The notes: generated from the letters alone by a model not told the origin. A stretch of 64,000 nucleotides of DNA from Aphrocallistes beatrix (GCA_963281255.1 OY725498.1:2666001-2730000); one strand, 5' to 3'; shown: positions 1 through 11,136, counted from the stretch's first letter. Made by a program: numbers and translations.

Positions 1-1224
1 TACTGAAAATTCACAAATTATCTTGAGGCCTCTAACCCCGAATATTTTGAACCAATTAAGGAATATAATTCATATTCCTAGCACTACAAAGTATAATTCA
101 TCGGTTTAGAATGAATAAAGAACTTCAAAAAAGTATATTAGGAAGTTAGAGCGAGAGTCTACGACTTTCAGTTTTCAAGTTAGGATTTTCGAAAAATGCT
201 ACGTCATCACGTGATAAAAATTTAAAACTTAGCATTCCATTCCATGTAGTATACTTATTATTTACGAATCAGATATATACCGTCTTGAAAAGTATATTAG
301 GAATTGAGAGCTAAGAATTTGGGTGTATATTTCCTGAGATATGGAGGAATATGTTTTTGGACCATAAATGGGGGCTTTGACCGAATTTTGGAGATAAATG
401 CTTTGAACTTCCAAAATAATCATGTTGAGTGCTTCAAAATTTATGTATACATTGCTAGTGACTATTGCATTGTTTTTTGAGTATAATATGTAGCTACTTT
501 TGGGAACTTATTTCATGACAAGATTCGCCATTTTCTAATATATTCAAAGTTCTCCATAGAATTTGTATTACAATAAAATCGATGATAAGTCAAGAAATAT
601 TTACTTTTTGACAAAGAGATGTTTGAGGAACCTATATATTATCATATATATCCTTTCATTTAAGATCATAATAGATTATATATCTTCAATAGTTTTTAAG
701 CATTGACATCGAGCACTTTCGGGGCCATAGAGAGGTTTGATGTCCGAACTTTACCTACAATATACTACAACTTACGAACTAAAGGTCGGATCTGAACAAA
801 TTTTATTTTTAACTGTTCAGAATTCTTTTCTGTACACAATAGGTAATATCACAACGGCCATTTCCCAAGCATTTTAGAAATGAAGTCCCTCATAAAGATA
901 TTTTTGATTGGATTTTAAGTGCCTCTTTTTCTAAATTCATCTGTTTTATAATATTTAAAGGGGCCAAAACCATTTTGAGGTTCATATAATTGAAAAACTA
1001 TCAGATAAGTTAGAAAATAATTGATGAATGCGCCGCAAAACAACGAATAACTTTCCGATTTTAAGTACGACTGAGCTTTAGGTGCTCAGTTCTAGAATAT
1101 CAAAATAAATACCGTCCAACAAGTACGATTAGATGGTAGACTCCTCAATAATCCGATGGAATTACCAATAAAAAATTTCACCATTTTTTTAAATGTCAGG
1201 TGATGTTTTTCGAGGGCGGTATCC
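1..1224. mobile_element. TTAA-flanked non-autonomous element, family X, copy 1 (3' part)
   Basis: This stretch aligns by eye with 41551-42759, including the segments that begin near the words for 'gaggcc', 'tagaatgaataaagagcttc' and the final GGCGGTATCC. It ends at 1224 in GGCGGTATCC and is followed by TTAA at 1225-1228. Its left end lies outside the window. No coding frame of note exists. The TTAA target and the short terminal repeat GGATACCGCC fit the piggyBac or Kolobok superfamilies, but without a transposase the superfamily is an inference. Confidence 0.7.
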
Positions 1225-1228
1225 TTAA

Positions 1229-1790
1229 ACTAATGTACGATTTATTAGAATTTAACTCAAAGAAAGTGGCTAGTACATATGGAAAATCAATCCTTGTTGT
1301 TTTTCTAAAAACAGAAGTGGGGGCGGTATTCAATATTTATAGTCCGAACAAAGTTTAGCGATTTTCAACTAGTTTGGATCAAGAACTAAGTTTGGCATAT
1401 AAACTCATGAGTTTTTGCTTTTTTAGAAAAATAATCATCTATAAAATAGTTCTTTTTCTTGATTAGACTCAAATAATGAGAATTATATTAAAAGTGAAAT
1501 ACTTTTAAGTTTTAAAAACATTTATTGATGTAAGGTATATGTCTATTTATTGTGTTTGAGTAAATTTGAGTAAATTATCCCAAACTAGATGATCAGGGAG
1601 AATTGTAATTGAAGGGTGCGCACTCCCAAACAAAAAGAGTGTGGAGGCGGGGGTCTCAGCCGTGCCCCCCCTACAAAACACCACCGGTATTCTCGCTACA
1701 ATCTTGCAAACGATGTACATTATTCAAAAATGTTTGATTCATCACTAGCTTTTAATCTGATAATTTCACGTTTGCTTTCGAATATGCTAT
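1229..1790. other. Non-coding stretch, nothing recognised
   Basis: AT-rich sequence between family X copy 1 and a transposon relic. A GGGGGCGGTATT motif near 1319 resembles the family X terminus, so an older fragment of X may be present. The short open frames here show no recognisable protein. Confidence 0.5.
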
Positions 1791-1794
1791 TCAT

Positions 1795-2498
1795 TATTCA
1801 GAATTGTTTGACTGGGATGATGATGAAATGATACTAACCAAACCACTTATGTTGTCAGATCTATCATTTGAAAATTAGAAAACTGTATGAATGCCATTTA
1901 AAAAACAGATTATGATATCTTAGCAATAAACAATGTGTTGAGAGATTTGTAAAATTAGTTACAGAAGCGTCCCAACCCGTATATGGAAGATAAAATTGTA
2001 ATGGATGTATACTGAATACATTTTCCTGGAGAGAAAACCTTATGTTCCACGACTAAATCTAATTTTAAACTCTTGATAAACTGTGTAAATTGTGTGTAAT
2101 ATTTAGGAAAGTAGAATATTTAGTGACTAGCGAAGGTTTACTCATAGTCCTTGAGGTTGGGAATGTATTAGTAATATAAATGAATGTTTCTGGATAGCTG
2201 ATGAAAAAACTAAGCTCTAGCTTTAATAGATTTATAATTATTGAGGTTTTGAGTCCTAAAGGCTGATAAGGGGGTTTTGTCCGGCTTCTTTGTGTATTAG
2301 ATCATGACTTTTAAACATATGCTCCAGATTGAAAACTAACCACCCTGAGTCCTTTTTGACATTATTGTTCATTACTATTCCGAAACACTTTCAATTTTAA
2401 AATGGCACAATTAATACAAATGCAGACAAAATCCCCGAATGTTGAATTCCTACTCCTTTGAAGCAAGTAAGGTAATGTTAAAGTACAAAGGAGGTGGT
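1795..2498 (+). pseudogene. Decayed C-terminus and 3' flank of an unnamed transposon-like gene (second copy of the one at 46341-47899)
   Basis: The segment parallels 47625-48350 over about 700 bp: GACTGGGATGATGATGAAAT near 1810, the 'VERF/VKLVTEAS' coding stretch near 1940-1975, and the shared non-coding tail up to GAGGTGGT just before 2499. The frame is broken by stops and small indels. The homology stops exactly at the TTAA where family X copy 2 is inserted. The 48350 copy has CTAA at the matching point and no insertion, so it serves as a near-empty site. Confidence 0.65.
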
Positions 2499-3017
2499 TT
2501 AAGGATACCGCCAGCGAAAAACTATATGATTTGGCTTACAGCATACGATGAAAGTAGAGCTATAAGAGATGTTAAGCGTGAGCACGTATCTCCGTCTAGA
2601 AATACTTGCACATTCCAAACCGTTTTCAATTTTCATTTCTAGTTTTTGAAACAGTGTCTCAGTCTTTTTTTTTTGCGCTAGCACAACTTAATGGTAGAAA
2701 TCCGACCACTCCAAAAGGACATACCATGGGATACCATGGGAACAAATGCATCCAAAATCGAACCATAGATGGTCTAGCATATTTGCCAACTCATTGGACC
2801 AAAAGAAAAGTAAAATTACAAAAACTGTAAATTTTATTGGTGTCTGAAAAAAAGTGCACAAAAATGGCGATAAACGACTGTTTTTTGGTAAATCAGGAAT
2901 AAAATCACCAGGTTATAAGATATAGAAAATAAAGTGGCCTACGTTCATCGCCCAATGATATGGAACAACTCTTGAAATTTTTAAACCTCTAACCAATTTT
3001 GACTTGAATCATTTGAC

Positions 3018-3631
3018 CAGTGGTTCCCAACGGGGGCTCTACCGCCCCCCAGGGGCGTTTGCTTGCCTCAGGGCGGCGCTGGAGAGGAAGGGGACGTTGT
3101 GGGGAGCGTTGAGAAGGGGGCACTGAATGATAATATATTGTTACACATGTAAATATCATTGTAACATTGTTATGTTGCTCAATTACAAGTTGCCCACAAG
3201 AAAGGTATTCATCAATCAGAATATATCCAATGTATTATGTCTCAGTTTTGGATCAACAGTTACAGATGGCTTAGCAAGGAATTATAAAAAGGATTATACA
3301 ATGTCATTTCAATAATAATACCCTGAATAGTAGACACGTTTAAATTATCTTTGACCACCTATAATGCTACTTGCATACATTGTACCCCAATACCAACGAG
3401 CTTCGTTCCGTACATCGTCAGCATTTGATCGCCAAGCACTAACAATTGAACTTTACTAGTTAACAGTTCCAACTTAGACTAATACTTAGAATTTCAGATG
3501 AACATATGGTATAGCAACATCAATTCATCATTTTATTATATTCTAACTTAATAAATAATGAAGTATGGAGGCTTTCTGAAAGTTTCAAGCACTTTAGGGG
3601 GCGTTACAAAGATAAAGGATGGGAAACACTG
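3018..3631. mobile_element. hAT-type MITE with 8-bp target duplication
   Basis: The left end reads CAGTGGTTCCCAACGGGGGC and the right end reads GATGGGAAACACTG, the classic hAT terminus. The flanks are catttgac (3010-3017) and cttttgac (3632-3639), an 8-bp duplication with one mismatch. It sits inside family X copy 2. The GC-rich left 100 bp contrasts with the AT-rich interior. No transposase is encoded. Confidence 0.8.
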
Positions 3632-4098
3632 CTTTTGACGGTCAATTTTGAAATTTCCCGAGATATACAGATTTTAAGTTTAGGTGTTAAGAACAATGTA
3701 AAATGAGTTGTTAAAAATGAACAAAAGCATTCACAGTCATTTATTCGCATTTATACTGATGATTTAGGTATATTCAATCCAAATATTTACATAAAATAGC
3801 AAAAGTACACTGAAATTCCAGAAATTTTCTTGAGGACCCTAACCCCGAAAATTTTGAGATAATTGTGAATAATAATTCATATTCCTAGCACTACGAAGTA
3901 CGAAGTATAATCCATCAGTTTAGAACAGGGGTTCTTAAACTTTTATGAACTGCGTACCCCCTGAGGCGAAAGGAAAAGTCCATGTACCCTCGATTCAAAT
4001 CTAGCATGATTCCACTAGTATATATTAATATAATTTGTAATATGATGAACACAACATAATTTACGTATTTAGAAAAAGTTAAATAATTAGTACAAAGT

Positions 4099-5179
4099 TT
4101 AATGAGATGGCTGGGCCTGCTTTGCTTCTACAAGTTCATAAATTCTTGGTTCGGTTTTAGATAAAACTACACGGAGGTCAGGCTCTACGCATAAACGAGC
4201 ACGATATCTCTTTTCTCAAAGAGTGCACTCTAGACAACATGTTTCTGTGAGAAAGCCAAAGAACCTCGGTGTGAAAGAGCAGCTATTTTGTTCATCATCA
4301 AATTATTGGCATAATAATCGGAAGAGACGAGTATTGAGAGCGCTTGATGAAATTAATCATATTTATTACATCGTCAAGGGCTGCTTTTAGCTCAGATGGT
4401 AGCGCCTTAGATACCAGAGCATATCTGTGTATCATGCAGTGGGTATGCATAGTACGTATCAGGATTGACTGCTTTCACTAGTGCCCGAAATCCTGAACGA
4501 TTTTGCCAAGCATGGCAGGAGCCCCATCAGTAGTGCATGCACTTACATTGTTCCATGAAAGTCTTCTACTCACAAAATATTCAGAAACTTCCGTGAAAAC
4601 ATCCTCTCCCCTTTGTAGTGGATTCCAGACAATGACGTCTCCATCCTTAACGTACCGTGCGAAAACAAGAAGCTGAACGCAATTAGATACATCAGTCGAC
4701 TCGTCTAGCTGGATTGCAAATTTGTTCAGAGGTGCACCACGTATTTCTGTTACTACCTGCTGCTCAATATCTTCTGCGATATCACATATTCGCCGTTGAA
4801 CTGTATCGATGGAGAGAGGCACATTTTCTCCATCATCTTCAATTAGACAGCGAACGATGTCCTTGCAACATGGTAGTATGAGCTTCTCAGCGATTGTATG
4901 TGGAGCTTTCTCTTGAGCGATTCTCAGAGCAACCATGTATGAGGCAGGCAGGCTTGCTTAATTTATTTGATTTACCTGACCACTCTTATCTCAACGCAGT
5001 CTCTTCACTCCGATTTCCATTCGTTTGAAGAATGCAGGATATTTATCTCCTAACTCTGGATAACATCCGCTAAGATGCCTCTTGAGTAAACTTGGCTTCA
5101 TCGATTGATCAGAAAGGATCTTAAAGCATACTACGCACTGTGGTAGTGCGAGTCCATTTTTCAGCATCCTTACTATCAA
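4099..5179 (-). pseudogene. hAT transposase relic, ZBED5/FAM200-like
   Basis: Reading leftward, the N-terminus has a BED-type zinc finger (CVVCFKILSDQSMKPSLLKRH, spacing C-x2-C...H; 5179-4991). A stop and frameshift follow near 4940-4990. The next open block (4936-4478) carries the family blocks IAQEKAPHTIAEKLILPCCK, QLDESTDVSNC and TDGAPAMLG. The second and third lie in the region where hAT catalytic acidic residues fall. Further broken pieces continue to a C-terminal KQAQPSH and a stop at 4099-4101, which matches the usual ZBED5 ending. It is shorter than an intact transposase and has several stops, so it cannot be functional. It is the internal gene of the 3926-8456 element. Confidence 0.85.
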
Positions 5180-5208
5180 AACTCGACTAATGTATATTTA
5201 TATATATA

Positions 5209-6399
5209 CAAGCGCGCTTCGCTTGCTTGCGCTGCGCGGCTGGCGGACACTTTGTGTCCGCCGGAGGCTCCCTTCGGTCGCCTGGAGGTGACATTGGTTA
5301 ATTATTCGGGAGATATCATCTCTAAATATGTCCATCTTAGTTTTAAATCGATATCACTCGAAAAAACACCAAATTTGGCAATTTTTAAAATTTTGATGAG
5401 TAATAATGACGTCATAGCAAAGTGATGAGTCATCATTTTTTGATGATAGTTGCATCATATGTGAGACGTGTTAGTATACAGATTCTATTAAAATTTCAGC
5501 CTTCTATCTCCTATAATGGCTGAGTTATGCCCGAATAACTGTGTTGCTTAACTTTTAAAAATGTGACAATGACGTCATAATTCCATGATGAGTCGACATT
5601 TTGGTCTGCGCTCAGAACTTACTGGAGTCATAGCCAAAAGACTCCCACATGCCAAAAATCAGCTTTCTACGCCCGGCAGTTTCTTCAATCAATTCGTTAC
5701 AGATATATATATATATATATATATATGTTGCAGTGTATGTGTGAAACTGGTGTATTCGCGAATACACCGGTGGATTCGCGAATACACTGAATATAGTTAG
5801 TGGATTCGCGAATACACTGAATAGTTGGTGGATTCGCGAATACACCGGTGCAAATGCGAAACCTTTTTATCTTAAATCTTACGGTTTACTTATATTTCTC
5901 ATAGGAACAACTAGATTACAACAAAACTTTTAATCAAGATCAATGAATGTAAAACCTTTTTCTAAATCGTTTTCATGTAATCTTCAAGCATGATAAATTA
6001 TTCTTACATTACATACATCACTCCTCATGCTATGTTATATTATTTGCTTTTTGGAATGTTTTAAGTTTAGAAACTTTACTTTCTCACGCCAAAAATGTAG
6101 TTGTATAGTAGCTTTGAAAACATGTTGTTTACATCATCTTACTGTCAATTTTTAGTTATGAAACAGCTGAGTATTTCTAATAATAGTATAAATACTACGT
6201 ATTTCCTTTGAGTTATATAATTAACCAACCATAAGATTTAAGATAAAATGGTTTCGCATTTGCACCGGTGTTTTCGCGAGTCCACCAATTATTCAGTGTA
6301 TTCGCGAATCCACTAACTATTTAGTGTATTCGCGAATCCACCAGTTTCGCATTTACACTGCAACATATATATACATTAATCGAGTTTTAATAGTAAGGA
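5209..6399 (-). mobile_element. Helitron-like element (inner, reversed copy)
   Basis: Core 5209-5703 is followed by a TA tract, then a palindrome-array MITE (5726-6365), then the reversed 5' module ending TAGTAAGGA at 6399. The GC-rich end at 5209-5300 includes the CGGACACTTTGTGTCCG palindrome. It lies inside the (TA)n of the outer copy. No protein is encoded. Confidence 0.65.
5726..6365. mobile_element. Palindrome-array MITE, TTCGCGAA type
   Basis: The ends are TGTTGCAGTGTATG and its near-complement CACTGCAACA, flanked by TA on both sides within a (TA)n tract. Each arm carries several copies of a palindrome centred on TTCGCGAA (GTGTATTCGCGAATACACC and variants): four on the left (5750-5850) and three on the right (6270-6350). 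The arms then pair through TTGCACCGGTG and TTTCGCATTTGC. The central 400 bp is unique AT-rich sequence. No ORF is supported. Confidence 0.75.
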
Positions 6400-6408
6400 T
6401 ATATAGTA

Positions 6409-6902
6409 TCTGTAACGAATTGATTGAAGAAACTGCCAGGCGCAGAAAGCTGATTTTTGGCATGTGGGAGTCTTTTGGCTATGGCTCCAGTAAGTTCTGA
6501 GCTCCGAGCAAAATGCCGACTCATCATGGAATTATGACGTCATTGTCACATTTTTAAAAGTTAAGCAATACAGTTATTCGAGCATAACTCAGCCATTATA
6601 GGAGATAGAAGGCTGAAATTTTAATAGATTATGTATATTAATATATCTCACATATGGCGCAACTATCATCAAAAAAGATCATTCATCACTTTGTTATGAC
6701 GCCATCATTACTCATCAAAATTTTAAAAATTGATAAATTGGGTGATTTTTCGTGCGATATCGAATATAACAGTAGGACAGACGTATTTAGAGATGTCATC
6801 TCCCTTATAATTAACCAATGTGACCCCAGGCGCCCAAAGTGTGCCTCCGGCGGGCACAAAGTATCCGCCAGCCGCGAAATGCAAGCAAGAGAAGCGCGCT
6901 TG
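6409..6902 (+). repeat. Core of the Helitron-like family (outer copy of the nested pair)
   Basis: The core begins TCTGTAACGAATTGATTGAA and ends GAAGCGCGCTTG. It contains the TGACGTCA-like motif ATGACGTCATTG and the CATCACTTTGTTATGACG segment seen in the other copies. A short open frame at 6654-6905 is an artefact of this repeat, since the same frame appears broken in other copies. Confidence 0.7.
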
Positions 6903-7197
6903 TAAGTATGAAACCGTGTTGAATATAATTATCAGTATATTGTATTTTTCCACGACTCCTTAAGTAATAAATTTGCCATTTGAGTAACGGTTCAAATTTT
7001 AAATTGATCTGAAATTATGTGAAATAACAATTTATTTTTAGAATTTATATCTAGAAATTGAAACCTATATAATGGTATAGTCAAATGAAGTTCATAAATA
7101 GTTTCCACCCAGCTTTTATTTGTCCATTCATAATTCGTGTCAAAATATACACTGGTAATTAGCAACCTGACATAATTAACCAAAGGATAGGTACTGC

Positions 7198-7876
7198 CAA
7201 GGTTGTGTCAAACTCAATGATTTGAATTATTTTTTTGTAATATTGCATCTGATCATTTACATAAAACACACCAGATCAATCAATTCAATCATTTGTGCTT
7301 ATTCAAATCGTTCAGCTCATTCATTTTAATCATTCAATTAAATTCAAATCAATCAATTCAACTCAATTCAATTCAAATCAATTCAATTCAATTCAATTCA
7401 GATCATTTAATTAAATTCAGATACCGTAGATAATTTTTAGCCCAATTTTGCATTTGCCCCTGAAGAAAAATAAATGTTTCACAATACATATGCAAGAGAG
7501 CTTTCGATAAATATAACCGCAAGAGTGAACCAAGAAATTTAGAACCCTCTTTTTGGAGGGGGATGGTTCGAGGGCCGGCAACTATTCGAGTATATACGGT
7601 CATTCAATTAAAAATCAATTCAGATAACTCGAATCAATTATAATCAGTTCAAATCAATTCAACTCAATTCAATTCAAATCAATTCAATTCAAATCAATTC
7701 AAATCAATTCAATTCAAATCAATTCAATTCAATTCAATTAATTTAAATGAAATTTCAGATCATTCAGATCATTCTATTTTATTCAATGACAACATTCAGA
7801 TCAATCAACTCAATCATTTCTTATTAACCAACTCAATCAAATCAAATCAAATCAAATTGATTTGACTCAACCTTGG
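7198..7876. mobile_element. Microsatellite-rich MITE, copy 1
   Basis: The ends are CCAAGGTTGTGTCAAA on the left and TTTGACTCAACCTTGG on the right. Between them are long runs of AATTCAAATC/AATTC units (7370-7400, 7645-7740). A second MITE (7423-7600) is nested inside. The neighbouring copy at 7968-8364 has the opposite orientation, so 7198-8364 can fold into a long hairpin. Confidence 0.6.
7423..7600. mobile_element. MITE with ACCGTA...TACGGT ends
   Basis: The left end is ACCGTAGATAATTTTTAG and the right end is TTCGAGTATATACGGT. The same terminal pattern recurs at 33013-33223. It splits the AATTC-rich arm of the 7198-7876 element. Confidence 0.6.
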
Positions 7877-7967
7877 TCTAGACTCTAGATGTACTATGAA
7901 ATTATGTCTGGTAGTTACTTCTGATTCGAGACCTGTCAAAATTAATCCGTAATTATGGCAGTACGGT

Positions 7968-8364
7968 CAAGGTTGAGTCAAATCAATTTGATTTGAAAAA
8001 AACTTCATTTTTTGATTTGATTTGATTGAGTTGGTTAATAAGAAATGATTGAGTTGATTGATCTGAATGTTGTCATTGAATAAAATAGAATGATCTGAAT
8101 GATCTGAAATTTCATTTAAATTAATTGAATTGAATTGAATTGATTTGAATTGAATTGATTTGAATTGATTTGAATTGAATTGATTTGAATTGAATTGAGT
8201 TGAATTGATTGATTTGAATTTAATTGAATGATTAAAATGAATGAGCTGAACGATTTGAATAAGCACAAATGATTGAATTGATTGATCTGGTGTGTTTTAT
8301 GTAAATGATCAGATGCAATATTGCAAAAAAATAATTCAAATCATTGAGTTTGACACAACCTTGG
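7968..8364. mobile_element. Microsatellite-rich MITE, copy 2 (inverted relative to copy 1)
   Basis: It starts TCAAGGTTGAGTCAAA and ends TTTGACACAACCTTGG, the reverse complement of copy 1 over most of its length, with (GAATT)n repeats at 8115-8215. The 99-residue N/Q/S-rich open frame here is a low-complexity translation of the repeat, not a gene. Confidence 0.6.
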
Positions 8365-8867
8365 TCTAGACATTTAAAGTTGGTTCAGCGTACTCCTCGA
8401 AAACATCTGGCGTACCCAGGGAAAACACCTGGCGTACCCCAGGTTGAGAACCCCTAGTTTAGAATGAATAAAGAGCTTTCAAAAAATATATTAGGCAGTT
8501 AGAGCGAAAGTCTACGACTTTTAGTTTCCAAGTTAGGATTTTTAAAAAATGCTACGTTATCATATGACAAAATCTAAAACTTACATTCCATAGGATGTAG
8601 TGCAATTATTATCAATGAATCATATGTGTACCCTCATAAAAAGTATATTAGGAAGTGAGAACTAAGAATTTGGGCCTATATTTACAGAGATTAGAGACAT
8701 CTCTTTTTGCACCCTAAATGGGGTTTTGCCAGAATCTGGGAGGACTAAGGCCAGAACTTTCAAAATAATTCTCAAAAGTTCTCAAATTTGTCTGTACACA
8801 TTATTAACGACAATTGTATTCATTATTTAGCATAATAGCCACACATATTTAATGCCAAAAGGCCCAC

Positions 8868-8925
8868 ATGCCAAAAAATCAACTTTCTGTGCCTGGCAGA
8901 TTTTTCATACATTCTGTTACAAGCT
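8868..8925 (-). repeat. Fragment of the Helitron-like core
   Basis: The stretch with CCACATGCCAAAAAATC and CTGGCAG...TTCTGTTAC matches the terminal 60 bp of the core in reverse orientation. It joins the truncated family X copy 2 to the foldback element at 8927. Confidence 0.55.
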
Positions 8926-8926
8926 T

Positions 8927-9664
8927 CATTAGGTATAAAATTTCTTATACAAACGATCTTAGTTATTATGGTCCTTAGAGATTGTAATTCGAATATCCTC
9001 AATGATTTTAAAAGATTTTTCGATTGTATGACTTAGAAATGTGTTTTGTATGGTGAGTTTTGAGAGAAAAAAATGTGTCATGGCCCGCAGCGACAATCGT
9101 GAATCAGGGCCCACTGCTTTTCAAGTTATCTTCCCAGAGTCTTCAAATTCTAGGAAAAATTAACTCACACATTTTCCTTGAAAACTCTAAATTTGTAGAT
9201 ATATAAGATGTTCAGATCAGTGCATTTTGAAGACCATTTGGATCAGATTTTTTTGTGATGTGAAAAAAATTGCCATTTGGGGAATTTTGCAAAATGTACC
9301 TAATTTGAACTGCGACTGAATAACCTTTTCTCGTTTCTGATAACGAATTCAGTGGATTTATGAAATATTTCTATGGCGAATGTAAGCTATCTGGTGCCAA
9401 ATCGTCATGGGATATCGATTATGAAGACCTTTTTTACAGAAGCAGTGGGCCCTGATTCATGATTTTTGCTGCGGACCAGGGCACTTTTTTTTCTCAAAAC
9501 TCACCATACAAAACACATTTCTAAGTCATAGAATCGAAAAAATCTTTTAAAATCATTGAGGATATTCGAATTACAATCTCTAAGGACCATAATAACTAAG
9601 ATCGTTTAAGTATAAGAAATTTTATACCTAATGAAGCTTGTAAAAGAACTTATGGGTCACCCTG
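8927..9664. mobile_element. Foldback MITE with CAGGGTG ends, copy 1 (left tip lost)
   Basis: About 200-bp inverted arms: AAGCTTCATTAGGTATAAAA...on the left pairs with TTTTATACCTAATGAAGCTT on the right. The right end runs to TCACCCTG at 9664. The left tip is missing and replaced by a Helitron-like core fragment. A fuller copy with both tips is at 50199-50972. Confidence 0.7.
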
Positions 9665-9841
9665 TATATATCCACAAAGTACCTATTCACAAAATTTTAG
9701 CTTTATGAAAATCACCGAGAAAAATTATAAATTAAATAATATTATATCCATTCATTTCAGAAGTTAGTCACTAGACATAGGATAATCGGTAAACTAAAGA
9801 TATAAAACATAAAGATATCCCAGTTTGTCTCTAACTTTATT

Positions 9842-9954
9842 ACAGTGGCATCTAGATGTCCCACAAAGTGAGTGTCATCTAGCACAGTGGGACTTATTTG
9901 AGCAATGACTGTGGGAGACAATACTCACTTTGTGGGATGTCTGGATGGCGACTG
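9842..9954. repeat. Short inverted repeat, possible MITE
   Basis: Arms of about 30 bp, CAGTGGCATCTAGATGTCCC... and its imperfect complement ...GGATGTCTGGATGGCGACTG, enclose about 50 bp. ACTTTGTGGG is perfect in both arms. The target duplication is unclear. Confidence 0.45.
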
Positions 9955-10243
9955 CCTGATAAAGGTGGACGCAAACGGGGTATACTTTTGAAAGTTTGTT
10001 ATACATGATACATCCATTTTTAACACCTATTTGAGGTGTGGAGTTATGAAATTTTTGATGGTCATAGAAAAGTTAATTATGCAAATTCGACGTTTTAGAT
10101 TTTTGATTAATTAGCGTCACCTGACCATATACATATATTCTTTAATAGGTTTTAAGATAAATAATGAACATATATCTGTTGAAAATTTATTTCATCACTT
10201 TTAGCCGTAGATCATCGAAGACTCGCGATAGCGCAGATGTTAG

Positions 10244-10317
10244 GTTGAGAAACAGACTTGACTTAGCTTGAGAGAGACTTGACTTAAGTTGAAAGACAGA
10301 TTTGACTTAGCTTGAAT
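10244..10317. repeat. Three imperfect tandem units
   Basis: Units of about 24 bp built on AGACTTGACTTAGCTTGA. No function is apparent. Confidence 0.5.
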
Positions 10318-10329
10318 ACGAATAATCCT

Positions 10330-11030
10330 TCATATTAATCATGACCCAATCTCCCGTGGTTGGATGTTTTCTTGCCTTTATCATACTTTTTCTAGCTTCT
10401 TAGCCCCCGCGATTGAGTGCACTCCTGGTTTTATAGTACAATTTCACTCAATTCTTGCCTCTTCTTTACCGTTGTTTCGAGATACTGACTGGCTGACCCT
10501 GCAACTTTTGTCGGAGTATTACCAATGCTAATGAGCATATCGATTGGTGATCTCGGCTGACGGGTCTAACGACAAATGTGTGGAGATATTTTACTCGACG
10601 CGTTGTCCAGATTATTGCAGTAGAAAGTAATCTCTTGCAACAGCGACGACCAGGAACACTTTTCTAGGTGGCGTTCGAGCATCAAGCAACGTATCACTTG
10701 TTTGACGAAGCTGATATGGCTTTCGGCCATCCCATCGGACTCCTGGTGTTACGGTGTGGTGTGACGTTTAGTAATCCCTAAGTCGTGGCACAGCTCGTGC
10801 ACCGCTGACCCATCCACATTATTCCCTGAGCTGTGAGCATAATGTTTGGTACACCATGTCCACGATAGACACATCTTTCCATGAATGCGTTAACGATTTA
10901 CGTGGCGGTCTGATCTATCAACAGAATTGCTTCGACGTAATGTGAAAAGAGATCAACTATGAGTAAGAAGTACCTGTAGCCGCCATTGCGCAGTGTCGTA
11001 TTCAGCAGGTTAATAGTAAATTCACCCCCG
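10330..11030 (-). pseudogene. Ty3-type retrotransposon integrase fragment
   Basis: Reading leftward from about 11000, frames encode RYFLLIVDLFSHYVEAI (first catalytic D region of a Ty3-type integrase core), then HDLGITKRHTTP and HQESDGMAE (catalytic E region), then a C-terminal stretch with LDNASSKISPHIC and RQPRSPIDM. Stops and frameshifts separate these blocks. The middle catalytic D position reads as an alanine in my translation. The fragment points away from the gag-protease-RT fragment at 11321, so the two do not form one linear element. Confidence 0.75.
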
Positions 11031-11117
11031 TTATCTGTCTGGTAGATGTGAGGTGCTCACATACCTTCAGCCATAGCCTACTCCAATATGGCCTTTTCAC
11101 TGAACAATTTTCCATGG

Positions 11118-11136
11118 TACCAGGGATAAGATAAAG
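11118..11136. repeat. Inverted repeat partner of 13085-13103
   Basis: ACCAGGGATAAGATAAAGT here is matched by its reverse complement at 13085-13103. The pair brackets the plus-strand retrotransposon fragment. Whether it marks an element boundary or is coincidental is unknown. Confidence 0.4.

Larger units (their letters stand above)
5167..6902 (+). mobile_element. Helitron-like element (outer copy) split by a reversed copy of the same family
   Basis: The 5' module TCCTTACTATCAAAACTCG starts at 5167 after an A. The core (TCTGTAACGAATTG onward) lies at 6409-6902 and ends in the hairpin CAAG...CTTG followed by T. Between them, 5209-6399 is a complete copy of the same family in reverse orientation, inserted at an A/T step of the (TA)n tract. 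Removing it restores 5' module, TA tract and core in order. No terminal inverted repeats and no direct repeats are seen, which fits Helitron-type insertion. The 3' CTTG departs from the canonical CTRR. Confidence 0.65.
3926..8456 (-). mobile_element. hAT element carrying a ZBED5-like transposase relic, with nested insertions
   Basis: The left end is CAGGGGTTCTTAAAC and the right end, read inward, is TAGGGGTTCTCAACC. Both are flanked by the identical 8-bp sequence gtttagaa (3918-3925 and 8457-8464), a hAT-type target duplication. GCGTACCCC motifs recur near both ends as subterminal repeats. The decayed transposase runs on the minus strand at 4099-5179. The right half is filled by a Helitron-like pair (5167-6902) and two inverted microsatellite-rich MITEs (7198-8364). 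Confidence 0.85.
2503..8860. mobile_element. TTAA-flanked element, family X, copy 2, interrupted by two hAT insertions and 3'-truncated
   Basis: It begins GGATACCGCC directly after TTAA at 2499-2502 and follows the 40861-42759 copy. A 614-bp hAT MITE (3018-3631) and a 4.5-kb hAT element (3926-8456) interrupt it, and family X sequence resumes after each. It breaks off near 8860 where a Helitron-like core fragment begins. Open frames inside it are shadows. Confidence 0.7.

Noticed and set aside
6654..6905. Frames within the Helitron-like core (also at 22769, 37555, 38324, 48234)
   Set aside because: The similar peptides arise because the core is repeated. Frames are not conserved between copies and show no domain.
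7967..8266. 99-residue N/Q/S-rich frame
   Set aside because: It is a translation of (GAATT)n repeats inside a MITE arm, and the inverse copy gives no comparable frame.
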